Shown here one piece after another: positions 50,576 to 62,548 of a stretch of DNA of 64,000 nucleotides. The position numbers were made by a program, and so were the translations under genes. The DNA is from Vibrio sp. Y2-5 (lineage in GTDB: Bacteria > Pseudomonadota > Gammaproteobacteria > Enterobacterales > Vibrionaceae): assembly GCF_014596725.1 (NCBI RefSeq), contig NZ_JACVEG010000001.1:620001-684000 (forward strand). Reading direction: 5' to 3'. Under the pieces are notes generated by a model, which ran no database searches, was not told the origin of the DNA, and worked only from the letters and a program-made list of their open reading frames with translations. How positions within the stretch are numbered: position 1 is the stretch's first letter; every line of letters begins with the position of its first letter.

Positions 50576-51514
50576 CTACCCTTGAAACTCGTTAAACGTC
50601 TGATTAGGTTGAACACAGACGGTACAGTTTCTTCCTCCGTTTTTGGCATCGTATAGCGCTTGATCACAGAGCTGAATTAAACGTTCAAATGAAACATTGT
50701 TTCCTTGGTATTGAACAAGTCCAATGCTGGCTGTTGACTGAATGGTTTGAGATTCCAATAAGTTCAATGGTGACGTCGCCCATGTCTGACGAAAGCGTTC
50801 AACAACGTTAAGCCCATCGCTTAGATTGGTTTCGGGCAGAAGGATGACAAATTCCTCGCCACCATAACGAAAACAGACGTCATTAATCCGTAAGATTGTT
50901 TTTGCTAAACTAGCAAATTCTTTAAGGACTAGATCTCCAACTGAGTGGCCATATTGGTCATTAACTTTTTTAAAATGGTCAATGTCGACCATTGCGATAC
51001 AATAGGGGCGGTCTTTTCTCTCGCTGGCCTTATGCATAACCTCAAGCCGTGACATTCCCTCACGTCGGTTAGGAAGCCCTGTTAACTCATCGGTAGAAGC
51101 CAAATCTGCCAAAGAATATTCCAATCGTTTTCTTTCCGTTATATCGAAGGCGACGCCTAAAAGCCCTGCTACTGCCCCATATGAGTCAGTAAAAGTTTGT
51201 TTGTGAAATTGTACTGCGTGAAGTAATCCTTGAGGTGAAGTAATCTCGGTTTCATAAATGTCCACACCTCCGCGGTCTAACAATTCTTTGTCTTTAGCAA
51301 AAAAGACATCCGCATCAGCTTTATCCCATATGTCGTATACTGTTTTCCCAATTAATTGATCGCGTTCTAGTGACATAAAATCCATGTACGCTTTGTTGCA
51401 TTCGGTATATCTACCATCTTTATCTTTAACGAAGATGGGAATTGGAATCAGATCCGTAAAAAGATCAAGTAGATGGCGATTGGTGTTGATGAACTCGATA
51501 ATATCTTTGCCCAT
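50576..51514 (-). CDS. Diguanylate cyclase with N-terminal PAS domain
   Basis: 312 residues. Residues about 10-130 are a PAS domain with PAC segment (PIPIFVKDKDGRYTECNKAY...AFDITERKRLE); residues about 135-300 are a GGDEF domain (LTGLPNRREGMSRLE, DIDHFKKVNDQYGHSVGD). The active-site motif is GGEEF, so c-di-GMP synthesis is expected. RIND lies five residues before it, a complete RxxD inhibitory site. No membrane segment, so a cytoplasmic sensor of unknown input. GAGGAG precedes the ATG. It stands alone. Confidence 0.93.
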   Translation of the reverse strand: MGKDIIEFINTNRHLLDLFTDLIPIPIFVKDKDGRYTECNKAYMDFMSLERDQLIGKTVYDIWDKADADVFFAKDKELLDRGGVDIYETEITSPQGLLHAVQFHKQTFTDSYGAVAGLLGVAFDITERKRLEYSLADLASTDELTGLPNRREGMSRLEVMHKASERKDRPYCIAMVDIDHFKKVNDQYGHSVGDLVLKEFASLAKTILRINDVCFRYGGEEFVILLPETNLSDGLNVVERFRQTWATSPLNLLESQTIQSTASIGLVQYQGNNVSFERLIQLCDQALYDAKNGGRNCTVCVQPNQTFNEFQG

Positions 51515-51851
51515 GCATGCTCCTCAGATAATTATTGTATTAAGTATGAAACATAGAAGCGCTTCTTCCAATCTTCTCATTTTTCAAGGATTTTCGTTTT
51601 GTTGAAATTACACCTCTTTAATTTACAGGTGAATCGCAGACATACTTCTATCTGCGTCATTTCTGAGACTCACTAGTAATTGAATTGCAAAGAACTCGTT
51701 TGGATAAAATTGCCGCATGTTTAGCTAGAGGAATTGCCACTTTAGAAAGTGACATTTTTTGAACTTCACTGCCAATTTGCTTTTTTCTAATATAAACACG
51801 CCACTATTTAATAGGCAGGATATATAGACCAAGAGCTCATCTTCCGCTTCT

Positions 51852-51927
51852 TGGTAGGCCGTGCGGGGCTCGAACCCGCGACCGATTGATTAAGAGTCAA
51901 CTACTCTACCAACTGAGTTAACGGCCT
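51852..51927 (-). tRNA. tRNA-Lys, anticodon CTT
   Basis: 76 nt on the minus strand. A 7-bp acceptor stem AGGCCGT/ACGGCCT, D loop with CAGTTGGTAGAG, anticodon stem GTTGA/TCAAT with loop CTCTTAA (anticodon CTT), T arm CGGGTTCGAGCCCCG, discriminator A and encoded CCA. It reads AAG codons. Single tRNA, not in a cluster. Confidence 0.95.
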
Positions 51928-52040
51928 ACGTATTGGGAAGAACACTCTTACACAACGAATTATAGTCTCGATTTGGCTACTTTTTCGTTGTAAAACATAT
52001 AAATTGCAGAAAAGACAATTTCATTGTTATTCTGTCCGCC

Positions 52041-52123
52041 ATTAGTCGGGGAGCCTTTGGGCTGAGATCGCATTGCGAGACCCGTTGAACCTGATTCAGT
52101 TAATACTGACGTAGGGAACTAAT
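52041..52123 (+). ncRNA. TPP (thi box) riboswitch
   Basis: P1 pairs ATTAGT (52041-52046) with ACTAAT (52118-52123). Between are the conserved CGGGGAGCC, CTGAGA, ACCCGTTGAACCTGATTCAG and ACTGACGTAGGGAA elements. It binds thiamine pyrophosphate and controls thiD. Confidence 0.96.
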
Positions 52124-52180
52124 TCAATCTTTGCGATTGTTTATCTCGTCTTGTCGTCTCTAGCGGATGCGTTGTCGAGA

Positions 52181-52215
52181 AACTGTTCCTGTACGTTTAC
52201 CTTTAAGGAACAGTT
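52181..52215 (+). promoter_or_regulatory. Ribosome-binding-site sequestering stem of the thiD riboswitch
   Basis: AACTGTTCCT (52181-52190) is perfectly complementary to AGGAACAGTT (52206-52215), which contains the thiD Shine-Dalgarno and abuts the ATG at 52216. TCTCG (52144-52148) can pair with CGAGA (52176-52180) next to the left arm, and CAATC/GATTG forms a small hairpin at 52126-52140. The layout indicates translational rather than terminator control. Confidence 0.75.
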
Positions 52216-53034
52216 ATGCCTAAAACCAATTCAATTCCCGTTGTACTGACGATTGCCGGATCGGACAGTGGTGGTGGTGCGGGTATTCAAGCGGATATCA
52301 AAGCGATATCAGCGACTGGCAGTTACGCCGCTTCGGTTATCACGGCCATTACCTCTCAAAATACCTTAGGTGTGTTTGATATCTTGCCTGTGCCTCTTCC
52401 TCATATCGAAAGTCAGTTAGATGCCGTATTCCAAGATCTTAATATTGTCTCAGTAAAGATTGGCATGCTGGCAGATAGCGATATCATCAATTTGGTGGCG
52501 GATAAGCTAGAACAGTATCGACCACAACACATTGTGTTGGATACAGTCATGGTGGCAACCAGCGGTGATTTACTGTTGAAAGAAACTGCAATCGATAGCC
52601 TGAAGGAGCGTTTATTGCCTCTCGCTAGCATTATTACGCCCAATCTGCCAGAAGCCGCCGCGCTGACAGGGCTAGCAGTGCCAAGAGACACTAAACAGAT
52701 TGAGTACATGGTCACTGCAATGCGTCAGTTAAGTACTTCTGCAGTGTTGCTCAAAGGTGGGCATTTAGAGGCGTCTGCTAATAGTGACGATCTGCTGATT
52801 ACCCAGCATGAAACTCACAGGTTAAACGCTGAGAGAATTCACACTCTCAACACCCATGGTACGGGCTGTACTTTGTCTTCAGCAATAGCGTCGTTTTTGG
52901 CTCAGGGAGAAGATATGCTTTCAGCGGTTAGTCATGCCAAGCAATACATTACACAAGCGATAAGGCATGCTGATTCACTCAATGTTGGACAGGGCCGAGG
53001 CCCCGTCGATCATTTCTTTATGCTGCATCAATAG
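52216..53034 (+). CDS. thiD: Hydroxymethylpyrimidine/phosphomethylpyrimidine kinase
   Basis: Phosphorylates HMP and HMP-P in thiamine synthesis. 272 residues, ribokinase-like fold: [18 protein letters not shown] at the N-terminus, LLKGGHL, and the anion hole/catalytic [17 protein letters not shown]. Preceded by a TPP riboswitch. Its last 17 nt overlap the converging rluE gene. No other thi genes are adjacent. Confidence 0.95.
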   Translation: MPKTNSIPVVLTIAGSDSGGGAGIQADIKAISATGSYAASVITAITSQNTLGVFDILPVPLPHIESQLDAVFQDLNIVSVKIGMLADSDIINLVADKLEQYRPQHIVLDTVMVATSGDLLLKETAIDSLKERLLPLASIITPNLPEAAALTGLAVPRDTKQIEYMVTAMRQLSTSAVLLKGGHLEASANSDDLLITQHETHRLNAERIHTLNTHGTGCTLSSAIASFLAQGEDMLSAVSHAKQYITQAIRHADSLNVGQGRGPVDHFFMLHQ

Positions 53035-53716
53035 TAATTTCTTTCCACTCGCCGGGCTGAAGATCGCCTAATTCTATGTTGCCCATTGAATAGCGAATCA
53101 GACGCAGAGTAGGGAAACCAATATGCGCTGTCATGCGTCTTACCTGACGGTTACGACCTTCAATGATGGTAATGGCAAGCCAAGTGGTTGGAATGGCAGC
53201 TCGAAAACGCACTGGTGGATTTCGCGGCCACAACTTGGGTTCATCAATGACCACAACTTGAGCTGGGAGCGTTGGCCCATCTTTTAGGGTTACTCCGTTT
53301 CGAAGTGGCTCTAAATCTGATTCTGTCGGTGCACCTTCAACCTGAACCCAGTAGGTTTTAGGCGATTTTGATTCTGGCTGAGTCAGTTTGGCTTGTAAAA
53401 TACCATCGTTGGTTAATACCATCAGACCTTCGCTGTCGCGATCCAGTCGGCCTGCCGCGTACACATCTTTGACTGTTATGAAATCCGCGAGCGTTTTTCT
53501 GCCTTCACCATCAGTAAATTGGCTCAACGTGTCATAAGGTTTATTAAAAACAATGACTTTACGATCTTCAATGTTCACTTTTGGCTTTTGAACCGCAGGT
53601 TTACGTACTCTTTGTTTGGTCGAAGTGCGCCCTGAAGAACGATTTCCTTGTTTGAAACGCGGTTTATGTGTCGAGTGAGGAGCCTTAGCTGTGCTACTAC
53701 GCGAGCTGGATGACAT
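53018..53716 (-). CDS. rluE: 23S rRNA pseudouridine synthase (RluE-like)
   Basis: 232 residues of the RsuA/RluE family. Catalytic motif [19 protein letters not shown] carries the nucleophilic Asp; KRxx-type segments [18 protein letters not shown] and [20 protein letters not shown] are family typical. There is no S4 domain; instead an about 50-residue basic, Ser/Arg/Lys-rich N-terminus is likely disordered and RNA-binding. RluE (U2457 in E. coli) is the best match by the lack of S4 and the short length. Converges on thiD with a 17-nt coding overlap. Confidence 0.82.
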   Translation of the reverse strand: MSSSSRSSTAKAPHSTHKPRFKQGNRSSGRTSTKQRVRKPAVQKPKVNIEDRKVIVFNKPYDTLSQFTDGEGRKTLADFITVKDVYAAGRLDRDSEGLMVLTNDGILQAKLTQPESKSPKTYWVQVEGAPTESDLEPLRNGVTLKDGPTLPAQVVVIDEPKLWPRNPPVRFRAAIPTTWLAITIIEGRNRQVRRMTAHIGFPTLRLIRYSMGNIELGDLQPGEWKEITIDAA

Positions 53717-56259
<2,543 letters not shown>

Positions 56260-56284
56260 GTTCAAACGGTTTACGAAAAAATAC

Positions 56285-56309
56285 AAAACCCGCCAAGAGG
56301 CGGGTTTTT
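56285..56309 (+). terminator. Intrinsic terminator after icd
   Basis: AAAACCCGCC (56285-56294) pairs with GGCGGGTTTT (56299-56308), loop AAGA, ending in a T run. Confidence 0.92.
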
Positions 56310-56388
56310 CATATCTATCAATTAATAAATCGTTAGCGTTCAAATGACCTGTGGGTCAGTTAATTGTAAGGATTTACTTGGCAGCGAA

Positions 56389-56610
56389 CTATTTAGATTG
56401 TTGCCCTTCAATAGGCACGACACTACTAGCGTGGTAGCCTTTAGGTCCCTGTTCAACTTCATATGCTACTTGCTGTCCCGCTTTCAATGTGCGGTAGCCA
56501 TCCATTTGGATAGTAGAATAATGAGCAAAAATGTCTCCATCTTCGCCTTCTGGACAGATAAAACCAAATCCTTTGGCGTTATTGAACCATTTTACTGTAC
56601 CTGTAGCCAT
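56389..56610 (-). CDS. cspD: Cold-shock-like protein CspD
   Basis: 73-residue OB-fold protein. RNP1-type GFGFICPE and RNP2-type DIFAHYS are intact, and the C-terminal tail beyond residue 66 is the longer CspD form. In E. coli CspD binds single-stranded DNA, blocks replication and is made in stationary phase. Divergent from clpS, as in other gammaproteobacteria. Confidence 0.93.
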   Translation of the reverse strand: MATGTVKWFNNAKGFGFICPEGEDGDIFAHYSTIQMDGYRTLKAGQQVAYEVEQGPKGYHASSVVPIEGQQSK

Positions 56611-56763
56611 GCTATACGTCCCTCATGCATTTTGTTACTGATGTTGTTGCGGAGAAATTACTCTTATTGATTTACTACGTAGATAGTTTGATCAAATGAC
56701 TTGATGTTTATAACTCCAATTAGTGAATATAGATTCAGCCGCTGCCAAATTTTTAGTCACTAT

Positions 56764-56797
56764 TTGACCAATGTAGTCAATGATTGACCACAGTCAA
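56764..56797. promoter_or_regulatory. Two TTGAC/GTCAA dyads in the cspD-clpS region, overlapping a cspD promoter
   Basis: TTGAC-N7-GTCAA (56764-56780) and TTGAC-N4-GTCAA (56784-56797) have left arms 20 bp apart, about two helical turns. On the minus strand TTGACT (56793-56798), 16 nt, TACATT gives a plausible cspD promoter inside the dyads. The rest of the 494-bp gap (56611-57104) shows no gene. Confidence 0.45.
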
Positions 56798-57104
56798 TAG
56801 GAGATTGGTATAAAAATGCATACTTTTATAGCCAAATCACTTTTGAGAATTCCATAACCAGTGTTTCTTGAAATTAAAGTATGCTATTCATGCTTTAAAT
56901 GCGTTAAAAAAATGTGACTAATAAATGAACGTTTGACTTAAAGTTGATTGATAATAGCGATGTTTTATTTGCAGCGATGCAATTGCTGCATTAGTCTCTA
57001 AGTAAGGTTGTTTCTTCATCTTTACTGACAATTCCTTAATCTATGAACTGTAAGACGCGTAAGTTTAAGGTGTATTTTATAGGAATAGCCCCACAATAAC
57101 CGAC

Positions 57105-57425
57105 ATGAATAAAAATTTCGAATGGGTAACTCCAGACTCAGATCTACTGGAGAGAGAGAAAACAGCAACAAAACCACCGTCGATGTATAACGTTATACTG
57201 AATAATGATGATTACACGCCGATGGATTTTGTTATAGAAATCCTTGAACGCTTCTTCTCTATGGACATAGAAAAAGCGACACAAGTGATGCTCAAAGTTC
57301 ATTATGAAGGGAAAGCAATTTGTGGCACGTTTACTGCAGAAGTAGCAGAGACGAAAGTCGCTCAGGTGACAATGTACGCACGGGAAAACGAGCATCCACT
57401 GCTTTGTACGATGGAAAAAACGTAA
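57105..57425 (+). CDS. clpS: ATP-dependent Clp protease adaptor ClpS
   Basis: 106 residues. Delivers N-degron substrates to ClpAP. After a flexible N-terminal about 25 residues comes the core: [20 protein letters not shown] (substrate pocket Asn/Asp) and [20 protein letters not shown] with the His of the pocket. It lies 35 nt before clpA. Confidence 0.96.
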   Translation: MNKNFEWVTPDSDLLEREKTATKPPSMYNVILNNDDYTPMDFVIEILERFFSMDIEKATQVMLKVHYEGKAICGTFTAEVAETKVAQVTMYARENEHPLLCTMEKT

Positions 57426-57460
57426 CATTTGCAGACGTGGTTGTTCTTTAAGGAGGCCTT

Positions 57461-59728
57461 ATGCTTAACAAAGAACTAGAGTCGAGTCTAAATGGCGCGT
57501 TCGCTCGAGCGCGGGACAAAAGACATGAATTCATGACCGTCGAGCACCTCCTACTAGCATTGTTAGAGAACGATGCGGCGAAGGAAGCATTATTGGCCTG
57601 CCAGGCAGATATAGATGTTTTGCGTCGAGAGCTTGACGTATTTATTGATCAGACAACACCTCTTATCCCAGATAACGATGAAACACGCGAAACTCAGCCA
57701 ACGCTCAGTTTCCAACGTGTATTACAACGTGCAGTGTTCCACGTTCAGTCATCTGGTCGCAGTGAAGTCACTGGTGCAAACGTTCTGGTCGCTATTTTTA
57801 GCGAACAGGAATCTCATGCAGCTTATCTATTGAAAAAGAACGATATTAGTCGATTGGATATCGTTAACTACATTTCGCATGGCATAACCAAAGCATCCAG
57901 TTCAAGCGAAGATCCATCTTCTGATTCTTTTGGTACGGAGAGTTCCGACGAATCTCCAGCTGATGAAAGACTAGAAAGCTTTGCAACAAACTTGAATCAG
58001 TTAGCTGGACAAGGCCAAATCGACCCTCTAATAGGTCGTGATAAAGAACTCGAGCGTACGATTCAAGTGCTATGCCGTCGTCGCAAGAATAACCCATTGT
58101 TGGTTGGTGAGGCAGGTGTAGGTAAAACCGCTATTGCTGAAGGCTTAGCGTGGAGAATTGTCGAAGGGCAAGTACCGGAAGTCATTCAAGATAGTGTCAT
58201 CTACTCACTGGATATTGGCTCATTGCTTGCGGGTACCAAATACCGTGGTGACTTTGAGAAACGTTTCAAAACGATTCTTAAACAGCTTGAGAAAGAGAAA
58301 GATGCAATCCTCTTTATAGACGAAATTCATACCATCATTGGCGCTGGTGCTGCATCTGGTGGTCAAGTTGACGCTGCGAATCTAATTAAACCTCTACTAA
58401 GTAGCGGTAAGTTGCGTTGTATTGGTTCAACTACCTATCAAGAGTACAGCAACATTTTTGAGAAAGAGCGTGCGCTTTCTCGTCGATTCCAAAAAATTGA
58501 CGTTGTAGAACCATCACTGGATGACACAACCAAAATATTGATGGGATTAAAGCCTAAATACGAAGCTCACCATGATGTGCGTTACACCAATAAAGCACTT
58601 CGCGCTGCGGTTGAATTGTCAGCGAAATACATCAATGAGCGTCACTTACCAGACAAAGCTATTGATGTTATCGATGAAGCTGGTGCGCGTGTTCGTCTAA
58701 TGCCAGTGAGTCGTCGCAAGAAAACCGTCGGTGTGGCTGAGATTGAGTCTATGGTTGCAAAAATGGCTCGCATCCCAGAGAAGTCTGTTTCTTCTTCGGA
58801 CAAAGACATTCTGAAAAATCTTGATAAGAAAATGAAGATGCTGGTGTTTGGACAAGATGATGCGATAGATGTGTTAACCGAATCCATCAAACTAACTCGT
58901 GCTGGTTTGGGGGCAGATAACCGTCCTGTCGGTTCATTCTTGTTTGCTGGCCCTACGGGCGTAGGTAAAACAGAAGTAACGGTTCAACTCTCTAAACTGT
59001 TGGGTATTGAACTACTTCGGTTTGATATGTCTGAGTACGGTGAACGTCACTCTGTAAGCCGTTTGATCGGTGCTCCTCCGGGTTATGTTGGTTATGACCA
59101 AGGCGGCTTGTTAACGGATGCAGTGATTAAGAACCCACACGCTGTGGTGCTTTTAGACGAAATTGAAAAAGCACACCCAGATATCTTTAACTTGCTATTA
59201 CAAGTAATGGATAACGGTACGCTAACAGACAACAACGGTCGCAAAGCGGATTTCCGTAACATCATCCTAGTGATGACAACCAACGCTGGTGTGGCTGAAA
59301 CAGTGAAGAAATCGATAGGTTTGATTCAGCAGGATCACAGCCATGATGCGATGTCTGAAATAAAGAAAGTGTTCACGCCAGAATTCCGTAACCGTCTAGA
59401 CCATACTATTTGGTTTAACAGTTTGGATGAAAGTGTGATTCACCAAGTGGTTGATAAGTTCATCGTCGAGCTACAAGTTCAATTGGATGCTCGTGGCGTT
59501 TCTCTTGAAGTTTCAGAAGACGCTCGTCACTGGTTAGCTCTGAAAGGCTATGACCGTGAAATGGGTGCTCGCCCAATGGGACGAGTGATTCAAGAACAAT
59601 TGAAGAAACCATTGGCTAATGAGCTGCTATTTGGTGCATTGGTTGATGGCGGTACGGTGAAAGTGGCTCTGAAAGATGATCATCTTGTCTTTGAGTACTT
59701 AGGTGCCAAAGAAGAAGTGCTGCACTGA
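57461..59728 (+). CDS. clpA: ATP-dependent Clp protease ATP-binding subunit ClpA
   Basis: 755 residues. An N-domain with two repeats ([20 protein letters not shown]...[26 protein letters not shown]) binds ClpS. D1 AAA+ has Walker [10 protein letters not shown] (about 220) and D2 has GPTGVGKTE (about 495); Walker B acids are in [14 protein letters not shown] and [13 protein letters not shown]. It unfolds substrates for ClpP. AAGGAGG precedes the start. Ends with a strong terminator. Confidence 0.97.
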   Translation: MLNKELESSLNGAFARARDKRHEFMTVEHLLLALLENDAAKEALLACQADIDVLRRELDVFIDQTTPLIPDNDETRETQPTLSFQRVLQRAVFHVQSSGRSEVTGANVLVAIFSEQESHAAYLLKKNDISRLDIVNYISHGITKASSSSEDPSSDSFGTESSDESPADERLESFATNLNQLAGQGQIDPLIGRDKELERTIQVLCRRRKNNPLLVGEAGVGKTAIAEGLAWRIVEGQVPEVIQDSVIYSLDIGSLLAGTKYRGDFEKRFKTILKQLEKEKDAILFIDEIHTIIGAGAASGGQVDAANLIKPLLSSGKLRCIGSTTYQEYSNIFEKERALSRRFQKIDVVEPSLDDTTKILMGLKPKYEAHHDVRYTNKALRAAVELSAKYINERHLPDKAIDVIDEAGARVRLMPVSRRKKTVGVAEIESMVAKMARIPEKSVSSSDKDILKNLDKKMKMLVFGQDDAIDVLTESIKLTRAGLGADNRPVGSFLFAGPTGVGKTEVTVQLSKLLGIELLRFDMSEYGERHSVSRLIGAPPGYVGYDQGGLLTDAVIKNPHAVVLLDEIEKAHPDIFNLLLQVMDNGTLTDNNGRKADFRNIILVMTTNAGVAETVKKSIGLIQQDHSHDAMSEIKKVFTPEFRNRLDHTIWFNSLDESVIHQVVDKFIVELQVQLDARGVSLEVSEDARHWLALKGYDREMGARPMGRVIQEQLKKPLANELLFGALVDGGTVKVALKDDHLVFEYLGAKEEVLH

Positions 59729-59776
59729 GAACCTAACATCATATAGCATCAGTCAAAGAGCAAATCTTTAAAATGT

Positions 59777-59815
59777 AATACCCGTCAGATTAAGTAATCT
59801 GACGGGTATTTTTGA
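59777..59815 (+). terminator. Intrinsic terminator after clpA
   Basis: A perfect 15-bp stem pairs 59777-59791 with 59796-59810 (loop AAGT), followed by T residues. It isolates clpA from the next operon. Confidence 0.92.
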
Positions 59816-59924
59816 TCTTGTAACTAATATGAGATTTTCTAATAACAATTTATCCGTTTCCGTGTATTAAAAATAAGCTGGTTTTTGTGAAGTAAATCTA
59901 AAAATAGCGCGTTGATTTTATGTC

Positions 59925-59970
59925 TGTGAATACTGTATCTAAAACTTTAGTTTTGGATAAAATATTCACA
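59925..59970. promoter_or_regulatory. 46-nt long imperfect hairpin/dyad upstream of the DarA-like gene
   Basis: An 8-bp outer stem TGTGAATA / TATTCACA (59925-59932 with 59963-59970) encloses a 3x3 internal loop and a 10-bp inner stem (59936-59945 with 59950-59959, one G-T) with loop TTTA. It lies 88 nt before the darA start, in an AT-rich region with no gene. It may be an operator, an mRNA leader element or a second weak terminator. Confidence 0.5.
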
Positions 59971-60058
59971 TTTTATAAATTAGTGGTAATCTTGCATCAA
60001 TATGCACATATAGATTTTCTATTTAATTTTACTGCTAGTTATCAACCTAAGCCTTTAT

Positions 60059-60973
60059 ATGAAAAAAGTTCTAGTTATTTCTTACTCTCAAAGTGGCCAG
60101 CTTTCTAAGTTTGTTGAATCATCAACAAAACCTCTTTGCCAAAGTGATGATATACATGTTGATTATCACATTTTGGAGCCAGTGAAACCTTACCCATATC
60201 CATGGTCTTTTTACCCTTTTTTTGATGCGTTTCCAGAAGCAGTTTATATGAATGGATGTGAGTTAAAAGCCGCTTCAAATTTAGCTGATGAGTATGATTT
60301 AGTTATTATCGCGTATACAGTCTGGTTTCTGGCACCTGCTATTCCAATTACTGGTTTTTTAAAAACAGAGCAGGCTAAAAAGCTATTAAAAGACAAACCC
60401 GTTGTTACTCTTATTGCTTGTCGTGATATGTGGGTTATGGCTCAAGAGAAAATGAAATCTCTAATAGCCGAATGCGGTGGGCATTTGATTGATAACGCGG
60501 TATTAACCGATCAAAGTGGCACTATTTACTCATTTGTCACTACGCCTCGTTGGTTGCTAACCGGTAAAAAAGATCCTTTTTGGATATTTCCGGCGGCCGG
60601 TGTCAGCGAACAAGATATTAAAGAAAGTGCTCGATTTGGCGAACGCTTAGCATCGGCATTAGCGCAGGATTTGGAAAAAGAGAAGAAACCGCTATTGACC
60701 AATTTGAATGCCGTTAAAGTTAACGGTAAGTTAGTTAGCTCCGAAAAAATAGCGACCCGCTCGTTTATGATTTGGGGAAAACTAATTCAATTATCAGGAA
60801 AGCCGGGTGCTTTATCCCGTAAAGTTATCATTACTGTCTATGTGATGTTTTTAGTTGCAATGATTCTCACTTTGGTACCCATTAACTTACTTGCTAAGAA
60901 GCTTATTTCACCCTTGATGAAAGATTCGATTGATAAAAGTATTAAATACTATGAAAAACCCTCCGGACGATAA
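60059..60973 (+). CDS. darA: DarA-like dialkylresorcinol-condensing enzyme (flavodoxin-like)
   Basis: 304 residues. A flavodoxin-like N-terminus (KKVLVISYSQSGQLSKFV) is followed by an alpha/beta core (LVIIAYTVWFLAPAIPITGF; PVVTLIACRDMWVMAQEKM) and a C-terminal membrane segment (VIITVYVMFLVAMILTLVPI). These features, and its place 1 nt before a DarB-like ketosynthase, fit DarA of dialkylresorcinol and flexirubin clusters, which with DarB joins two beta-keto or enoyl chains into a cyclohexanedione. The ATG has no clear ribosome binding site. Without the neighbour it would be called an NAD(P)H oxidoreductase-like protein; recognition is from memory of the family. Confidence 0.72.
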   Translation: MKKVLVISYSQSGQLSKFVESSTKPLCQSDDIHVDYHILEPVKPYPYPWSFYPFFDAFPEAVYMNGCELKAASNLADEYDLVIIAYTVWFLAPAIPITGFLKTEQAKKLLKDKPVVTLIACRDMWVMAQEKMKSLIAECGGHLIDNAVLTDQSGTIYSFVTTPRWLLTGKKDPFWIFPAAGVSEQDIKESARFGERLASALAQDLEKEKKPLLTNLNAVKVNGKLVSSEKIATRSFMIWGKLIQLSGKPGALSRKVIITVYVMFLVAMILTLVPINLLAKKLISPLMKDSIDKSIKYYEKPSGR

Positions 60974-60974
60974 A

Positions 60975-62123
60975 ATGAATAAAAAAGTATATATAAACGA
61001 TGTCCAAGCTTTTTTGCCGAATGAAGCGGTAAGCAACAAGCAGATAGAAAGCGTTTTAGGACAAGTTGGCGATCGTCCATCAAGAGCTAAAAATCTTATA
61101 TTACGTTCCAATCAAATTAAGCAGCGATATTATGCGATTGATCCTGAGACAGGAAATACAACACATACGAATGCACAATTAACCGCAGAAGCAATCAAAC
61201 GGCTTAACTCAGAAATTTTTAATATCAAAGATATAGAGCTTCTTGCTTGTGGAACAACTATCGCCGATCAACTACTGCCAAATCACGCGTTAATGGTGCA
61301 TGGCGAACTTAACATCCCTAGCTGTGAAGTGGTTGCATTGGCGGGAATCTGCTTAGCAGGAACAATGTCACTAAAGTATGGCTATATGTCTATATTAAGT
61401 GGTCAAAGCAACAATGCAGTTGTAACCGGTTCCGAAAATGCTTCTGCTATGATGAGAGCGAGTCAATTTGAAGCGGAAGTATCAAGTAAGGTAGAAGAGC
61501 TAGAACGTCAGCCAGAAATCGCGTTTGAAAAAGACTTTTTGCGCTGGATGCTAAGTGATGGAGCAGGAGCTGCACTTCTTAGCGATCATAAAAATGACCA
61601 TGGTATTTCGCTTGAAATAGAGTGGATTGAGCAGAAGTCCTACGCGAACGAGCTAGATGCTTGTATGTATGCGGGTGCTGAAAAATTAGAAGATGGCCGT
61701 TTACAAGGGTGGAGAGAATACTCTGCTCAGTCGTGGTTAGACAAATCAATATTTTCTGTAAAACAAGACGTAAAACAACTAAATGAAAATATTGTGGAAT
61801 ATACGGTGACACGACCGCTCAGAGATCTTGTTGCTAGCGGCAAAGTGAATCCTGATGAAGTCACTTACTTCCTTCCTCATTACTCTTCGGGATATTTCCG
61901 CGATCGATTATATCAAGGCATGTTAGAGGCTAATTGCGATATCCCACAAGATCGCTGGTTTACAAACTTATCAACCAAAGGGAATACCGGCTCTGCGTCT
62001 ATCTATATTATTTTGGAAGAGCTGTTCCATTCAGAGCGGTTAAAAGTGGGTGACACATTGTTGTGTTACGTACCAGAAAGTGGGCGTTTTTCTACGGCCT
62101 TTATGCAGCTTAAGGTGGTGTAA
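60975..62123 (+). CDS. darB: DarB-like beta-ketoacyl-ACP synthase III
   Basis: 382 residues from ATG 60975, right after the upstream stop; ATG 60951 and TTG 60930 lie inside darA. Thiolase-fold KAS III with a complete triad: Cys126 in AGICLAGTMS, His302 in FLPHYSSGYF and Asn337 in KGNTGSAS. In DarB the condensation is between two chains, not priming of fatty acid synthesis. The His region (PHYSSG in place of the FabH PHQAN) marks divergence from FabH. The stop overlaps the next start by 1 nt. Confidence 0.82.
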   Translation: MNKKVYINDVQAFLPNEAVSNKQIESVLGQVGDRPSRAKNLILRSNQIKQRYYAIDPETGNTTHTNAQLTAEAIKRLNSEIFNIKDIELLACGTTIADQLLPNHALMVHGELNIPSCEVVALAGICLAGTMSLKYGYMSILSGQSNNAVVTGSENASAMMRASQFEAEVSSKVEELERQPEIAFEKDFLRWMLSDGAGAALLSDHKNDHGISLEIEWIEQKSYANELDACMYAGAEKLEDGRLQGWREYSAQSWLDKSIFSVKQDVKQLNENIVEYTVTRPLRDLVASGKVNPDEVTYFLPHYSSGYFRDRLYQGMLEANCDIPQDRWFTNLSTKGNTGSASIYIILEELFHSERLKVGDTLLCYVPESGRFSTAFMQLKVV

Positions 62124-62548
62124 TGGAAGCGAATAAGGTACCTCAAGACCACTCTTCTACTTACGCTAACAACGCTAAAGCTTTGTATGCGACCAGTGAG
62201 TCTGGTGAATATAGTGTTGTGAAATCGTCGGGCTGGGAAGCTGAAGAGCTGGTGACCAAACAAGCTCTCAATGAATTTGAGCGTCAGGCTATTGCAGCTT
62301 ATAAACGGGTCGAAAGTGGAGACAGATCTCCCTTGTATTACCATATGTATGCTCAACGCATGGATATCACAGTCTTGGCACAGTCTGTCGGTTGGTTCCA
62401 GTGGCGAGTTAAACGTCATATGAAACCTACAGTTTTTGCCAAGCTTTCAATAAAAAAGTTGAATGCATACAGTGATGCGCTTGGGATCAGCGTTGAACAA
62501 TTATCCACCTTGCCAGAGCTCAATGTTGAGGAAAACGATCATGAGTAG
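62123..62548 (+). CDS. Unknown 141-residue protein with a possible HTH C-terminus
   Basis: I do not recognise a named family. The N-terminal about 60 residues are polar. Residues about 75-133 (MDITVLAQSVGWFQWRVKRH, then a helix LSIKKLNAYSDALGISVEQL) look like a Cro/C1-type helix-turn-helix. It could be a regulator or a partner of the ketosynthase. It overlaps darB by 1 nt and the BtrH-like gene by 8 nt, so it belongs to the operon. Confidence 0.6.
   Translation: MEANKVPQDHSSTYANNAKALYATSESGEYSVVKSSGWEAEELVTKQALNEFERQAIAAYKRVESGDRSPLYYHMYAQRMDITVLAQSVGWFQWRVKRHMKPTVFAKLSIKKLNAYSDALGISVEQLSTLPELNVEENDHE

Noticed and set aside
51738..51760. CACTT/AAGTG hairpin with T run near the tRNA as a terminator
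   Set aside because: Only 5 bp, and no transcription unit upstream on that strand needs it.
56344..56670. 108-codon frame on the plus strand opposite cspD
   Set aside because: It is the antisense shadow of cspD, which has clear RNP motifs.
59920..60108. 62-codon frame upstream of darA
   Set aside because: It spans the AT-rich dyad and ends inside darA; no ribosome binding site or conserved pattern.
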